Origin: a virus
Virus record (IMG/VR): IMGVR_UViG_3300032083_000148
Coordinates: 1 to 24,457 of that record
Length of the DNA stretch: 24,457 nucleotides
Direction: 5' to 3' (one strand)
The translations under genes and the position numbers were made by a program. Positions 8,753 through 16,872 of this stretch are shown in pieces; position 1 is the first letter of the stretch; the number at the start of each line of letters is the position of its first letter. The notes under the pieces are model-generated. The model was not told where the DNA came from. It made no database searches and saw nothing but the letters and a program-made list of their open reading frames with translations.

Positions 8753-9634
8753 TTATATTGTTGCGCAAGCAACAGTTTTAGTTTTATCAAGTTTTTTAAA
8801 ATTATCAATAATTATTTGAGGTTCTACCATATTATTCCTTGGGTCACTATCATTAAATTTAGACTCATCCCACTCATCTTTCATATGAAAATGTAGGTTT
8901 TTATTGTGAGAATAACCAAATTGTGTCCAACGTGTACTACCCCAAATAACTACTCCATAAGCTTTAGCTGATGGTGAAAAGTGTTGTAGACAACTATCTA
9001 TACTAACGAACCCTTCAGCACCTTTTAACATTTCATGAATCTGGGCCCAGTGTAAATCACATCTAATTGTACCTTGATAATGCGGTTCATTAGGTAAAAC
9101 ACAGTTAATAATAGTTGTATCAGGATATTCTTCTTGTAACATATTAACTACTTGTTGTGCAAGATAAGGTTGATAGTTTCTATTTGGATTAATATTCGTG
9201 TACTGAACATTGTCTCCATAATTCCATTTAGGTTGACCACCTGAGAACTGGATCATTATATATTTACCAATTTCATTATCAGCTAACCATTTAGTAACAG
9301 CAACTTTGTGGTTGTCGGTATATAATTTACCGGTCATAGATCTATTAAAATCTACACCGTGGTGTTCACAATAACTTTCAATAATATGTTGTTTACCAAA
9401 TTGAAAATTTGATTTGTATGGCTCGCAATAAAATATATTATCAGATGCCATGATCCTTGGATCTTGTAACGGTATAGTTTGCTCTAGTGCTAGTTTTACA
9501 TCTGGATTACCAGCGAAACAATCTATGTAAGGTGTATAAATTTGCACCTCTGATTTCTTTTTTAATTTAGGTAGTAAAGCAGTAAATGCTGTACATTTAC
9601 CAACACCACCTTCTACGACGTACGTATTAAGCAT
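8753..9634 (-). CDS. GT9-like (heptosyltransferase-fold) glycosyltransferase
   Basis: A 293-residue protein with two-domain GT-B features of family GT9. The N-terminus has a GGVGKCTAFTALLPKLKK loop, followed by QIYTPYIDCF and GNPDV (residues 42-46), which match the first Rossmann half of ADP-heptose transferases. Residues 208-241 (GFVSIDSCLQHFSPSAKAYG and VVIWGST) match the GT9 donor-site block SIDTGLxHLAxALGxPVVxLFG, including Asp213 and His218. The usual Asp of GG-x-GD, the proposed base in WaaC, is Lys13 here, so activity or substrate may differ. It follows the fiber gene by 20 bases, with AAAGGA as ribosome binding site. Possible targets are host LPS or a virion fiber; both are inference. 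Confidence 0.72.
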   Translation of the reverse strand: MLNTYVVEGGVGKCTAFTALLPKLKKKSEVQIYTPYIDCFAGNPDVKLALEQTIPLQDPRIMASDNIFYCEPYKSNFQFGKQHIIESYCEHHGVDFNRSMTGKLYTDNHKVAVTKWLADNEIGKYIMIQFSGGQPKWNYGDNVQYTNINPNRNYQPYLAQQVVNMLQEEYPDTTIINCVLPNEPHYQGTIRCDLHWAQIHEMLKGAEGFVSIDSCLQHFSPSAKAYGVVIWGSTRWTQFGYSHNKNLHFHMKDEWDESKFNDSDPRNNMVEPQIIIDNFKKLDKTKTVACATI

Positions 9635-9654
9635 TATATTCCTTTCGTTTGTTA

Positions 9655-12600
9655 TTACTTATCTTCTAACTCTTTTATTCTAGATTTCAAGTCTTTATTT
9701 GTTTCTGATAATTCTTTTATTGCATTGACTAATACTGGGATTAAATGAGAATTAGTCATTTTTAATAGTTCTGGTTTTTCATTATCAATAATAACATTAT
9801 TATCACCCTCAAGTTCAAGAATATCCTGTGCTTTAAATCCATATTTTTTAAAACCAATAGGAGTGTCATCTTCTCTTGATTTTTTAAATTGAAATGAAAC
9901 AGGTTCTAATTTATTAACAAAATCTAACCCATGTGGAACTATACCAAAATTAGTTTTATCTCTTTGGTCAGAAGTAACTGTAAGTGCAACTTTAATATAA
10001 GCATTAGTAATAGTATTATTTCCTAAAACCATTCTACCATCTTCAGATGTTACTTGAAAAGGAGAAGATGAACGACCAGCATTATGTCCTAATAAAACAT
10101 TATTATCTCCTGTTGTTACATCAAATCCAGCATTTAAACCTAATGCTGAATTACCAAATCCTGTTGAGCTACTTGCTAAACTACATCTACCTACTGCACT
10201 ATTATTATAACCTGTTGTGTTTGCACCTAAAGCTGAGTGACCTACTGCAACATTTTCACTACCTGTTGTAGTAACATCTAAAGCACCACTTCCTACTGCT
10301 ACGTTTTGTGTTCCTGTTGTATTAGTAAATAAAGCATTATTACCAACTGCTGTGTTGCTAGATGCTGTTGTGCTGTAATATAATGCTTGTCTTCCAACAG
10401 CTACAATGCAACAACCTGTTGTATTTGTATATAGAGCAAACGTACCTACTCCTACATTTCTACCACCTGTTGTGTTACTTGTTACAGCACTAGATCCAAC
10501 TGCTGTATTATCAATAGCTGTTGTGTTAGCTGCTAAAGAAAGGTAACCAACTGCTGTGTTGCTAGATGCTGTGGTAGAAACTAATAATGCACCAACACCT
10601 ACTCCAGTATTTTTATCTCCAGTAGTATTAGTAAATATAGCACAATGACCAACTGCAGTATTAGAAAAACCTTCTGTGTTTTTACATAAAGCAAAAGAAC
10701 CTACTCCTGTATTATTGTCTGCTGTTGTGTTAGCTTCTAATGCTTGTCTCCCTACTGCTACATTTCCATCACCTGAAGTATTTAGTTCCAATGCCTCATG
10801 TCCAACAGCAGTGTTATTATTACCATTGTTTGTGTATAATGAATTTTTACCAAGAGCTGTGTTTCCAAAACCTGTGGTGTTTGTTTTCATAGAACAAGAA
10901 CCAACAGCTGTATTAACTTCTCCTGTCGTATTAGCACATAAAGATTGATAACCTACTGCTACGTTATTATCTGCTGTTGTGTTAGCTTTTAATGCTCTGT
11001 AACCTACTGCTACACTTCGACAACCTGTTGTACTTGTAAACATAGTATCTCTACCAACTGCAACATTTTCACAACCTGTTGTATTAGTATCAAGTGCTGA
11101 AAATCCTACTGCTGTGTTGTTTGCTCCTGTTGTAGTTGCATGCATAGCACACATACCTATTGCTACATTGTTATTTGCTGTTGTGTTAGCAAATAAAGCA
11201 TTATTACCAACTGCTACACTAGAAGCACCTGTTGTGTTAGCACGTAAAGAATTAAAACCAACTGCTACATTGTTACTTGCTGTTGTGTTGGTTGTTAAAG
11301 CACTTAATCCCACTGCTGTATTATTATTACCTGTTGTGTTTAACAATAGAGCATCAGTTCCAACAGCTGTATTGCAACAACCTGTTGTATTTGTTACTAA
11401 CGTTCTAATGCCTAAACCTGTATTGCAATGACCTGTTTCATTATTTGCCATAGAGCCACAACCAAATGCAGAATTACAATAACCTGTTGTATTATCTCTT
11501 AAAGTTTGACTTCCAACAGAGGTATTACAATTACCTGTCGTAGTGCTGAACCCTGAACAAAAACCTATTGCTGTGTTTTGTGATGCTGTGGTGTTGCTTG
11601 ATAATGCTTGTTTTCCTACTGCTGTATTACATGCACCTGTTGTGTTAGCTGCTAAAGCTGAAGTACCAACTGCTGTATTGTTATCTGCTGTTGTATTAGC
11701 CGATAAAGCTAATGGACCAACAGCCGTATTATTATCTCCTGTTGAGTTTGTACACAAAGAAGCAGTACCTATAGATACATTACAACAACCTGTACTAGTA
11801 GTTTTTTGAGAATCATCTCCAATTGCTATGTTATTACTAGCTGTTGTATTACCTTGTAAAGCATCTGTACCAATACCAATATTAGATGAACCTGTCGTAT
11901 TACTATCTAAAGAATCTCTACCTATAGCAACGTTACAAGTACCTGTTGTGTTAGCACACAAAGCTATATGACCAATTGCTGTATTGTTTGAACCTGTTGT
12001 GTTAGCAAGCATAGAACAAGAACCTAAGGATACATTTTGAGAACCCTCTGTGTTCGCTGTTAAAGAACTCATACCAACTGCTGTATTTTTAGTTCCTGTT
12101 GTGTTATTCTCTAAAGCTTGTGCTCCGACTGCTGTATTGTTTGATGCTGTAGTATTTGCAACCATTGCCTGTCTACCAATAGCAGTATTATTAGCACCTG
12201 AAATATTATTACTCATGGCTTTTCTACCGATAGCAGTATTTTGACCACCTGTAGTATTTAATCTTAATGAGCATAAACCCATTGCTGTGTTATCTGCACC
12301 TGATGTATTTGAAAGCAAAGATAGAGAACCTACAGCTGTATTGCTAGCACCAGATAAACTTCCACTTGATAATGCTTGGTCACCTAATGCTACGTTATCT
12401 GTTCCTGTAGGATAATTACCATCTAGTTTGATTGTGCCTAATGCTTGAAGTTCGCCGTTAACAGTTAGATCGTTAACAACTAAATCACTTAAATCTTGAC
12501 CAATAGCAAAAACACCTGTGTTAGTTGCAACGCCATCAAAGTAAACAAACTTCCAACCTTTATCATCAGTTGCCCAAGTAACCGTGGCCCCTGAACCGGA

Positions 12601-12927
12601 AGCCGCTTTTAATTGTACTGTGTAAGCACCGGAAGTATTGTTATTAATTATATAAAAATTTTCTACACCAACCGGCATAGTTACAATTCTGTTTCCAGAA
12701 ATTGTTCCTGTAAGTTTTAAAATTCTTGTAGCAACTGCTGAACCTGTAGCACCATCACTTTCTGTAAGAGTCGTAGTTCCTGCACCGCCTCCAATAGATA
12801 CTTCTAAGTAACCACCAGAAATTTGTTCAAATATTTGTAAGTTTGTATTAGTCTTTGTACCCCAAGTCCCAGCGTTTTCGCCGGTAGCCATTAGTTCTAC
12901 GCCAAGAGGTGTATAAGTTGATGCCAT
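9655..12927 (-). CDS. Tail fiber/spike with 45 tandem 17-residue repeats and C-terminal S74 chaperone domain (1090 aa)
   Basis: Residues 1-178 form an N-terminal virion-attachment-like region (MASTYTPLGVELMATGENAG onward). Residues 179-943 are 45 near-regular units such as TAVGxxALxANTTGxxN, reminiscent of YadA-type trimeric beta-roll repeats but with a 17-residue period. Residues 986-1090 match Peptidase_S74, the intramolecular chaperone of endosialidases and many fibers. It begins SDQRDKTNFG (expected self-cleavage before the Asp) and ends in a coiled coil. About 25 Cys all lie in the repeats. The ribosome binding site AGGAG overlaps the upstream stop codon. It should trimerise, shed the S74 part after folding, and act in receptor recognition. 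Confidence 0.9.
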   Translation of the reverse strand: MASTYTPLGVELMATGENAGTWGTKTNTNLQIFEQISGGYLEVSIGGGAGTTTLTESDGATGSAVATRILKLTGTISGNRIVTMPVGVENFYIINNNTSGAYTVQLKAASGSGATVTWATDDKGWKFVYFDGVATNTGVFAIGQDLSDLVVNDLTVNGELQALGTIKLDGNYPTGTDNVALGDQALSSGSLSGASNTAVGSLSLLSNTSGADNTAMGLCSLRLNTTGGQNTAIGRKAMSNNISGANNTAIGRQAMVANTTASNNTAVGAQALENNTTGTKNTAVGMSSLTANTEGSQNVSLGSCSMLANTTGSNNTAIGHIALCANTTGTCNVAIGRDSLDSNTTGSSNIGIGTDALQGNTTASNNIAIGDDSQKTTSTGCCNVSIGTASLCTNSTGDNNTAVGPLALSANTTADNNTAVGTSALAANTTGACNTAVGKQALSSNTTASQNTAIGFCSGFSTTTGNCNTSVGSQTLRDNTTGYCNSAFGCGSMANNETGHCNTGLGIRTLVTNTTGCCNTAVGTDALLLNTTGNNNTAVGLSALTTNTTASNNVAVGFNSLRANTTGASSVAVGNNALFANTTANNNVAIGMCAMHATTTGANNTAVGFSALDTNTTGCENVAVGRDTMFTSTTGCRSVAVGYRALKANTTADNNVAVGYQSLCANTTGEVNTAVGSCSMKTNTTGFGNTALGKNSLYTNNGNNNTAVGHEALELNTSGDGNVAVGRQALEANTTADNNTGVGSFALCKNTEGFSNTAVGHCAIFTNTTGDKNTGVGVGALLVSTTASSNTAVGYLSLAANTTAIDNTAVGSSAVTSNTTGGRNVGVGTFALYTNTTGCCIVAVGRQALYYSTTASSNTAVGNNALFTNTTGTQNVAVGSGALDVTTTGSENVAVGHSALGANTTGYNNSAVGRCSLASSSTGFGNSALGLNAGFDVTTGDNNVLLGHNAGRSSSPFQVTSEDGRMVLGNNTITNAYIKVALTVTSDQRDKTNFGIVPHGLDFVNKLEPVSFQFKKSREDDTPIGFKKYGFKAQDILELEGDNNVIIDNEKPELLKMTNSHLIPVLVNAIKELSETNKDLKSRIKELEDK
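10099..12393 (-). repeat. 45 tandem 51-bp repeats coding the fiber shaft
   Basis: I count 45 units over residues 179-943. All are 17 residues except the first (18) and unit 31 (16). Conserved positions are Ala2, Gly4, a hydrophobic residue at 8, Asn11-Thr12-Thr13-Gly/Ala14 and Asn17. Units differ at most variable positions, so the array is old or diversified rather than freshly amplified. Confidence 0.92.
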
Positions 12928-12939
12928 AAATTTTTTCTC

Positions 12940-13818
12940 CTAAGCTGCGTGAGTTACATCTGTATAAGACGTATTTCCTGTTACGTCAACCTCAGAATAA
13001 CTTGCGCTATCTGTTTTATTGACTGCACTATAACTTGTATTGCCTTCAATATCAACATCTTGATACGATAAAGGTGACACATTTCCAACAGAAATATCTG
13101 CTTGAATTCCTGTTAGTCCCATTACATCTGCAGGATTTATTGAGCCTGTTGAAGAAGTTAAAGCACTAGGTGCTGTTAATGGATAAGCAACTTCTGTAAC
13201 CACAGAACCAACACTAGAAGTTGCAGAAACACCTACTACACCCATTACATCTGCAGGATTTATTTGACCAACACTTGCTGTTGCTGATTGACCCGTTAAT
13301 CCCATTACATCCGCTGGAGATATAGATCCAACACTTGTTGTTGATGAAACTCCCACTACACCCATCACATCTGCAGGAGATATTGAACCTACAGAAACGT
13401 CTGCTTGAGAACCTTGTGGTATTTGTATTTCAGAATTATTAACTGTAAGATCGCCAATTCCTGTTGTTGCAGCATTTGGCGCTGTTAAAACAAAAGCTCT
13501 TTCAACTACAACTGATCCAACACTAGATGTTGCTGATTGTCCTGTTAAACCGATAGACATATCGGTAACTGTCAAAGAACCTACAGAAGAAGTTGCTGCG
13601 GATGGCGCTGTTAAAACAAAAGCTCTTTCAACTACAACTGAACCTACACTAGATGTCGCTGACTGGCCTGTTAAACCAATGGACATTTCTGTTGGAGATA
13701 TTGCTCCGACTGAAGATGTTAGTGCTGATGGTGCTGTAAGGGTTAGAGTAAGGTCTGCTTGCTCACCCCATAAGTTTTGACCCCAGGTAGTACCGGATTG
13801 GTTCCAAGTATTAGCCAT
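12940..13818 (-). CDS. Repetitive beta-rich virion protein (292 aa)
   Basis: After the start MANTWNQSGTTWGQNLWGEQ the protein is about eleven units of 20-22 residues with a core SATSSVGSV or SISPADVMG, alternating LTG-QSATSSVG and LTAPSAATSSVG forms. The last 45 residues change to DVxGNTSYxxV repeats. The Gly/Val/Ser pattern without Cys suggests a beta-solenoid or extended fibrous structure. I recall LTGxxxxxSVGSV repeat proteins next to fiber genes in marine phages. It precedes the fiber gene by 12 bases. Likely a fiber-associated or baseplate-like virion protein; function not established. The start is preceded by AGGGG nine bases upstream. Confidence 0.8.
   Translation of the reverse strand: MANTWNQSGTTWGQNLWGEQADLTLTLTAPSALTSSVGAISPTEMSIGLTGQSATSSVGSVVVERAFVLTAPSAATSSVGSLTVTDMSIGLTGQSATSSVGSVVVERAFVLTAPNAATTGIGDLTVNNSEIQIPQGSQADVSVGSISPADVMGVVGVSSTTSVGSISPADVMGLTGQSATASVGQINPADVMGVVGVSATSSVGSVVTEVAYPLTAPSALTSSTGSINPADVMGLTGIQADISVGNVSPLSYQDVDIEGNTSYSAVNKTDSASYSEVDVTGNTSYTDVTHAA
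13481..13686 (-). repeat. Pair of 80-bp near-identical direct repeats, 126-bp period
   Basis: Positions 13481-13560 and 13607-13686 differ at about 7 of 80 bases. The 126-bp offset equals 42 codons, two protein repeat units (20 + 22 residues), so the copies look like an in-frame duplication within the repetitive gene. Confidence 0.85.
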
Positions 13819-13830
13819 AAGGATTTACCC

Positions 13831-14271
13831 CTATGCTATTCGAACTATAGCGTTACTTGCGTCTGCTGCTGGAAATTGAACTGTGAAAGTTCCATTAGAA
13901 ACTGTTTTATCTGATCCAAACGCTACTGCACAAACTGCAGGATCACCAGAAGCTGAATCATTAAAAATTAAACATCCGTTAGCTGTAAATGAAGCTGATG
14001 TCCAAGATATGTCAGAAAAATCACAAACTGCTGTGCTACTATCTAAAACTGGAGTTACACTTGTAAGAGCTTTTCCTTTTGCAGAATAAGCTGAACCCGA
14101 AGTGTTTGCAATCTCGTTTGATGAACTATATGCTGTTGTACCTGCACCTAAAGATGCTGAACTAGTATATAGAGCTATATTAAAAGTATTTCCAGATGAT
14201 GCAGTAAAGTTATGAACCGCTTTTAAAATTTCTACTTTGAAACTATTACATATTGCCGATGATATTGCCAT
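13831..14271 (-). CDS. Small beta-rich virion protein (146 aa)
   Basis: A 146-residue protein beginning MAISSAICNSFKVEILKAVH, where the first helix is followed by alternating Ser/Thr/Ala/Val strands (NTFNIALYTSSASLG, ALTSVTPVLDSSTAVCDFSD). It ends FTVQFPAADASNAIVRIA. The length and strand-rich composition suit a single beta-sandwich domain. It has the shared strong leader AAGGAGAAAAAATTATG, which fits an abundant virion protein. Two Cys lie near conserved-looking strands. I associate this sequence type with structural proteins of marine phages, but I cannot say whether it decorates the tail or the head. Confidence 0.75.
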   Translation of the reverse strand: MAISSAICNSFKVEILKAVHNFTASSGNTFNIALYTSSASLGAGTTAYSSSNEIANTSGSAYSAKGKALTSVTPVLDSSTAVCDFSDISWTSASFTANGCLIFNDSASGDPAVCAVAFGSDKTVSNGTFTVQFPAADASNAIVRIA

Positions 14272-14288
14272 AATTTTTTCTCCTTAAT

Positions 14289-15053
14289 TTATGGAGACGG
14301 TGATTTGACAGGTATTCTAACAGTTCCGTCAGTGTAATCGTCTCTTCTTCGTCTTCCAAGTTGCATCCCTGCAAACTGTTGTATAGAACTTTTATACTTA
14401 TTTTCATATAGTGTCAACATCTCCATTGGACCTTTTAAAAAAGCAAAAGCTTCTACTAAACAAGCGTATAGTAGTCCTTGTGGAAAATATGTACTTAAAT
14501 ATGTTTCTGCACTACCAGTGGCTCCAGAACCTAAACCAGTAGGCATTTTGTTGTAATATATTCTAAATTTGTAGTTAGCATCAGGTGTTGGTGCAAGATA
14601 AATACCTCCAGAAGTAGTATCTGTAGTATTAGTAGCGCCACCAAACATAGCGTAGTATTTAGGAAAACCTGTAACAGAATTAGTAGTATCGGTGGGTGCT
14701 TGTATCTCACCAGAAGGTCCAAATTTTCTATCAGTAAGTTCAGATAAATAACTTTGATCTTTTTTCTCTAACCAACTTCCGTTACCTTCCGTGTTAGCTG
14801 TAGAATTAAATACCTCAACTCCTCTAACAAACAAAGTTCCAGCGGGAGCATTAATTGTATTATCGTTTGCAGCTAGAGTACCCTCTTGAACAAACCTATC
14901 AGAATCCGTAGGAAGATCTTGATTAATTCTAAACTCCGCAGACATAATAATACCATCTAAAATAGTGGTTGTAAAAACAGTGTCCTCTACTTCAGTGTAA
15001 TCTAAAATAGCTTGTTTTAATGTTGTGTATGTATATTTAGAAATTCCAGCCAT
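14289..15053 (-). CDS. Head-tail adaptor-like protein (254 aa)
   Basis: The N-terminal part is helical (YTTLKQAILDYTEVEDTVFT, then IIMSAEFRINQDL), the middle is a beta region that includes GGIYLAPTPDANYKFRIYYN, and the C-terminus is a long helix (LLYACLVEAFAFLKGPMEML) leading to a basic RRRRDDYTDG end. This helix-beta-helix layout matches adaptor proteins that bind below the portal in short-tailed phages (SU10/T7-type adaptor group). Length is typical. It begins two bases after the preceding gene ends, with AGGGC before the ATG. The adaptor call rests on pattern memory and on its place between capsid and tail genes. Confidence 0.65.
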   Translation of the reverse strand: MAGISKYTYTTLKQAILDYTEVEDTVFTTTILDGIIMSAEFRINQDLPTDSDRFVQEGTLAANDNTINAPAGTLFVRGVEVFNSTANTEGNGSWLEKKDQSYLSELTDRKFGPSGEIQAPTDTTNSVTGFPKYYAMFGGATNTTDTTSGGIYLAPTPDANYKFRIYYNKMPTGLGSGATGSAETYLSTYFPQGLLYACLVEAFAFLKGPMEMLTLYENKYKSSIQQFAGMQLGRRRRDDYTDGTVRIPVKSPSP

Positions 15054-15055
15054 AA

Positions 15056-15925
15056 TTAAGCCCTATCATTTATTGGGCCGTATGTACACTGCAAACCACC
15101 ACCTGCTAAATATGTGCCAGCTACAAAATCCAAAGGTATAGCAAGAGCTGGAACTAAATAACTATTTTCTTCTGTAACAGTTGTATTAGCGTCATTAACG
15201 GAAGTAGTTTGTACCATTGTAACAGGTCTAGAACCAAATACTTTAGCTCCTATTGGATGAGAACCTGCTGTTGTTTTTTCAGGACTAACTCCTCTATAAG
15301 GAGCTGAAGTGCCTCTTGAAACCACATTAAAAATATTATCAGTTCTGTTTCCTCCAGTATATTCAATTACTTCGTTTTCAAACATACCTGTCACACTATT
15401 AACTTTTTCAATCATCATAAAACCTGAAGAAGGCCATGTACTACCTAATGTAACAACATTCGGCATATCATCTAAAGTAATTGTTGTATCAGTTGCATTT
15501 ATTGCATTAGTTAAAGTTGTGGCTAGTTCTAATTCTATTGCTTTATAATAAACAGTTCCGTCATCAGTAAGTAAAGGAGTTTTAATATTTCTAAATCTAA
15601 CGTGATCTCCATTTACTAAACCACTATTAGCTGCATTAACACTAAGTGCTGTTTGTGTAGGAACGAGATAAGTAGAACTAAGTTCAAAAGGATTGTTAGG
15701 TAAAAAATCTTCTGTTGGAAATTCTGTTCTTGCAGGTCTTGCTCTAACCAAAGCTTGTGGGTCTGCATTAGTTGGTTTAGGATCTAGTTGTGGTTGTTTC
15801 GGTTCATATTCAGATATGTGCACAAAAGCACCATTCCATTCTCTAACCATTTCATTATATGGAAAAGCCATACCTGATCTATCAGAAATTGCTAAAGCGA
15901 ATTTACCTTGTGCGAAACTACTCAT
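15056..15925 (-). CDS. Conserved virion protein with shared beta module (289 aa)
   Basis: Starts MSSFAQGKFALAISDRSGMA and continues FPYNEMVREWNGAFVHISE, a highly conserved-looking opening that I know from marine-phage structural proteins. Residues about 137-230 are a strand-rich module with TTITLDDMP, EVIEYTGG, SRGTSAPYRG and GSHPIGAKVFG, related to modules in the 313- and 723-residue proteins. The C-terminus ends YLAGGGLQCTYGPINDRA. The start overlaps the upstream stop as TAATG, so it is coupled to the 313-residue gene. Probably part of the head-tail connector or tail; exact role unknown. Confidence 0.75.
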   Translation of the reverse strand: MSSFAQGKFALAISDRSGMAFPYNEMVREWNGAFVHISEYEPKQPQLDPKPTNADPQALVRARPARTEFPTEDFLPNNPFELSSTYLVPTQTALSVNAANSGLVNGDHVRFRNIKTPLLTDDGTVYYKAIELELATTLTNAINATDTTITLDDMPNVVTLGSTWPSSGFMMIEKVNSVTGMFENEVIEYTGGNRTDNIFNVVSRGTSAPYRGVSPEKTTAGSHPIGAKVFGSRPVTMVQTTSVNDANTTVTEENSYLVPALAIPLDFVAGTYLAGGGLQCTYGPINDRA

Positions 15926-16866
15926 TAGACCCCTGGGTAATAAATTTTAGGTGAGATATAAGTAGAATTAGAAGAACCGTCTTCATCTTCTGCTCTCAAT
16001 AACTCATCTTCGTATAACATTTTTAATGATTGTACTCTTTGAGGAGCATACTTAATTGATAAATAATAAGCTAATCCTGCAATCATACACGGTATAAATC
16101 TGTAAGGAATATCTGTTGCATTTGTATAAGCTCCTACATCATCAATTCTTTTTGTATAATAAAAATTTATAAAATTTCCAGCCTGCGTGCTTCCAGGTGT
16201 TAAATACAAAGTAACTGTAGTTTTATCTATAAATCTTTGGACCCAATACTGAGTCGGTAAACCTAGATCTGTTTTGTTTGAAAATGCTTGATACTGCGAT
16301 CTACTAATTTTAGTCATGGGTGTATCAACATTTGTAGAAGAATTTCTAAAATTTAATTCTTGAATATCAGTCATACCATTAGGAAATTGTAAAACAGCAT
16401 CTCCAGAATTGTGGGTTGCTGCAGCGCTACCATTAATTCCTCTAGTACATCCTGTAAGATTTAATGAAGACACTCCTGTATATGAAATTTGTTCAGTTCC
16501 AATTGTAAGAGTTCCACCTACTGTAGGCATTCCTGTAACAGAAGCAACTGGGACAGTTGTAGCTGTAGCATTTATTCCAGCAGAAAGAGTTGTACTGATA
16601 CCATCGGAAGTACCGTCCGCAGGAGATCTAAAAAAAGTATAAACAGCTTGACCGTTTACAAGAGTTACACTTTGATTTTTTACTTCCCAAAAATGTAAAC
16701 CTCTATTTCCCCATTCTGAAAATAAAATGTTTAAAGATCTTTTAGCAGTTTTTAACTGATAACCAGAAACACCCTGCATACCAATACGTTCGTAAGCATC
16801 TTCAATTATTTCATCAATGCCTAGGTTCTTATCAAAAACATAAGAACCAGAGGTTGTATTAGCCAT
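15925..16866 (-). CDS. Head-tail connector candidate, P22 gp4-like N-terminus (313 aa)
   Basis: Residues about 13-62 (LGIDEIIEDAYERIGMQGVS, then SLNILFSEWGNRGLHFWEV) form a helical pair like the start of P22 gp4-type tail accessory factors and related adaptors. Residues about 91-160 are the shared beta module (GTEQISYTG, LTGCTRGINGSAAATHNSG). After it comes a beta stretch (TVTLYLTPGS, NFINFYYTKRIDDVG) and a C-terminal helix (RFIPCMIAGLAYYLSIKYAP) typical of adaptors that pack on the portal. Start ATG has GGGTAGG upstream. The assignment as connector is moderate; a tail-terminator role is an alternative. Confidence 0.65.
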   Translation of the reverse strand: MANTTSGSYVFDKNLGIDEIIEDAYERIGMQGVSGYQLKTAKRSLNILFSEWGNRGLHFWEVKNQSVTLVNGQAVYTFFRSPADGTSDGISTTLSAGINATATTVPVASVTGMPTVGGTLTIGTEQISYTGVSSLNLTGCTRGINGSAAATHNSGDAVLQFPNGMTDIQELNFRNSSTNVDTPMTKISRSQYQAFSNKTDLGLPTQYWVQRFIDKTTVTLYLTPGSTQAGNFINFYYTKRIDDVGAYTNATDIPYRFIPCMIAGLAYYLSIKYAPQRVQSLKMLYEDELLRAEDEDGSSNSTYISPKIYYPGV

Positions 16867-16872
16867 TTAAAC

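Noticed and set aside
9580-9634. GGVGKCTAF at the N-terminus of the GT9-like protein as a ParA-type P-loop
   Set aside because: No second Walker motif follows, while GNPDV and the SIDSCLQH block fit GT9 in the right order and spacing.
10047-12244. Several plus-strand open frames with PTAVLxxPVVL-type repeats opposite the fiber gene
   Set aside because: They mirror the 51-bp periodicity of the fiber repeats, lack ribosome binding sites and show only repetitive antisense composition.
10099-12393. Regular repeats resembling a CRISPR array
   Set aside because: Units are 51 bp, continuous, in frame and protein-coding, with no constant repeat separated by unique spacers.
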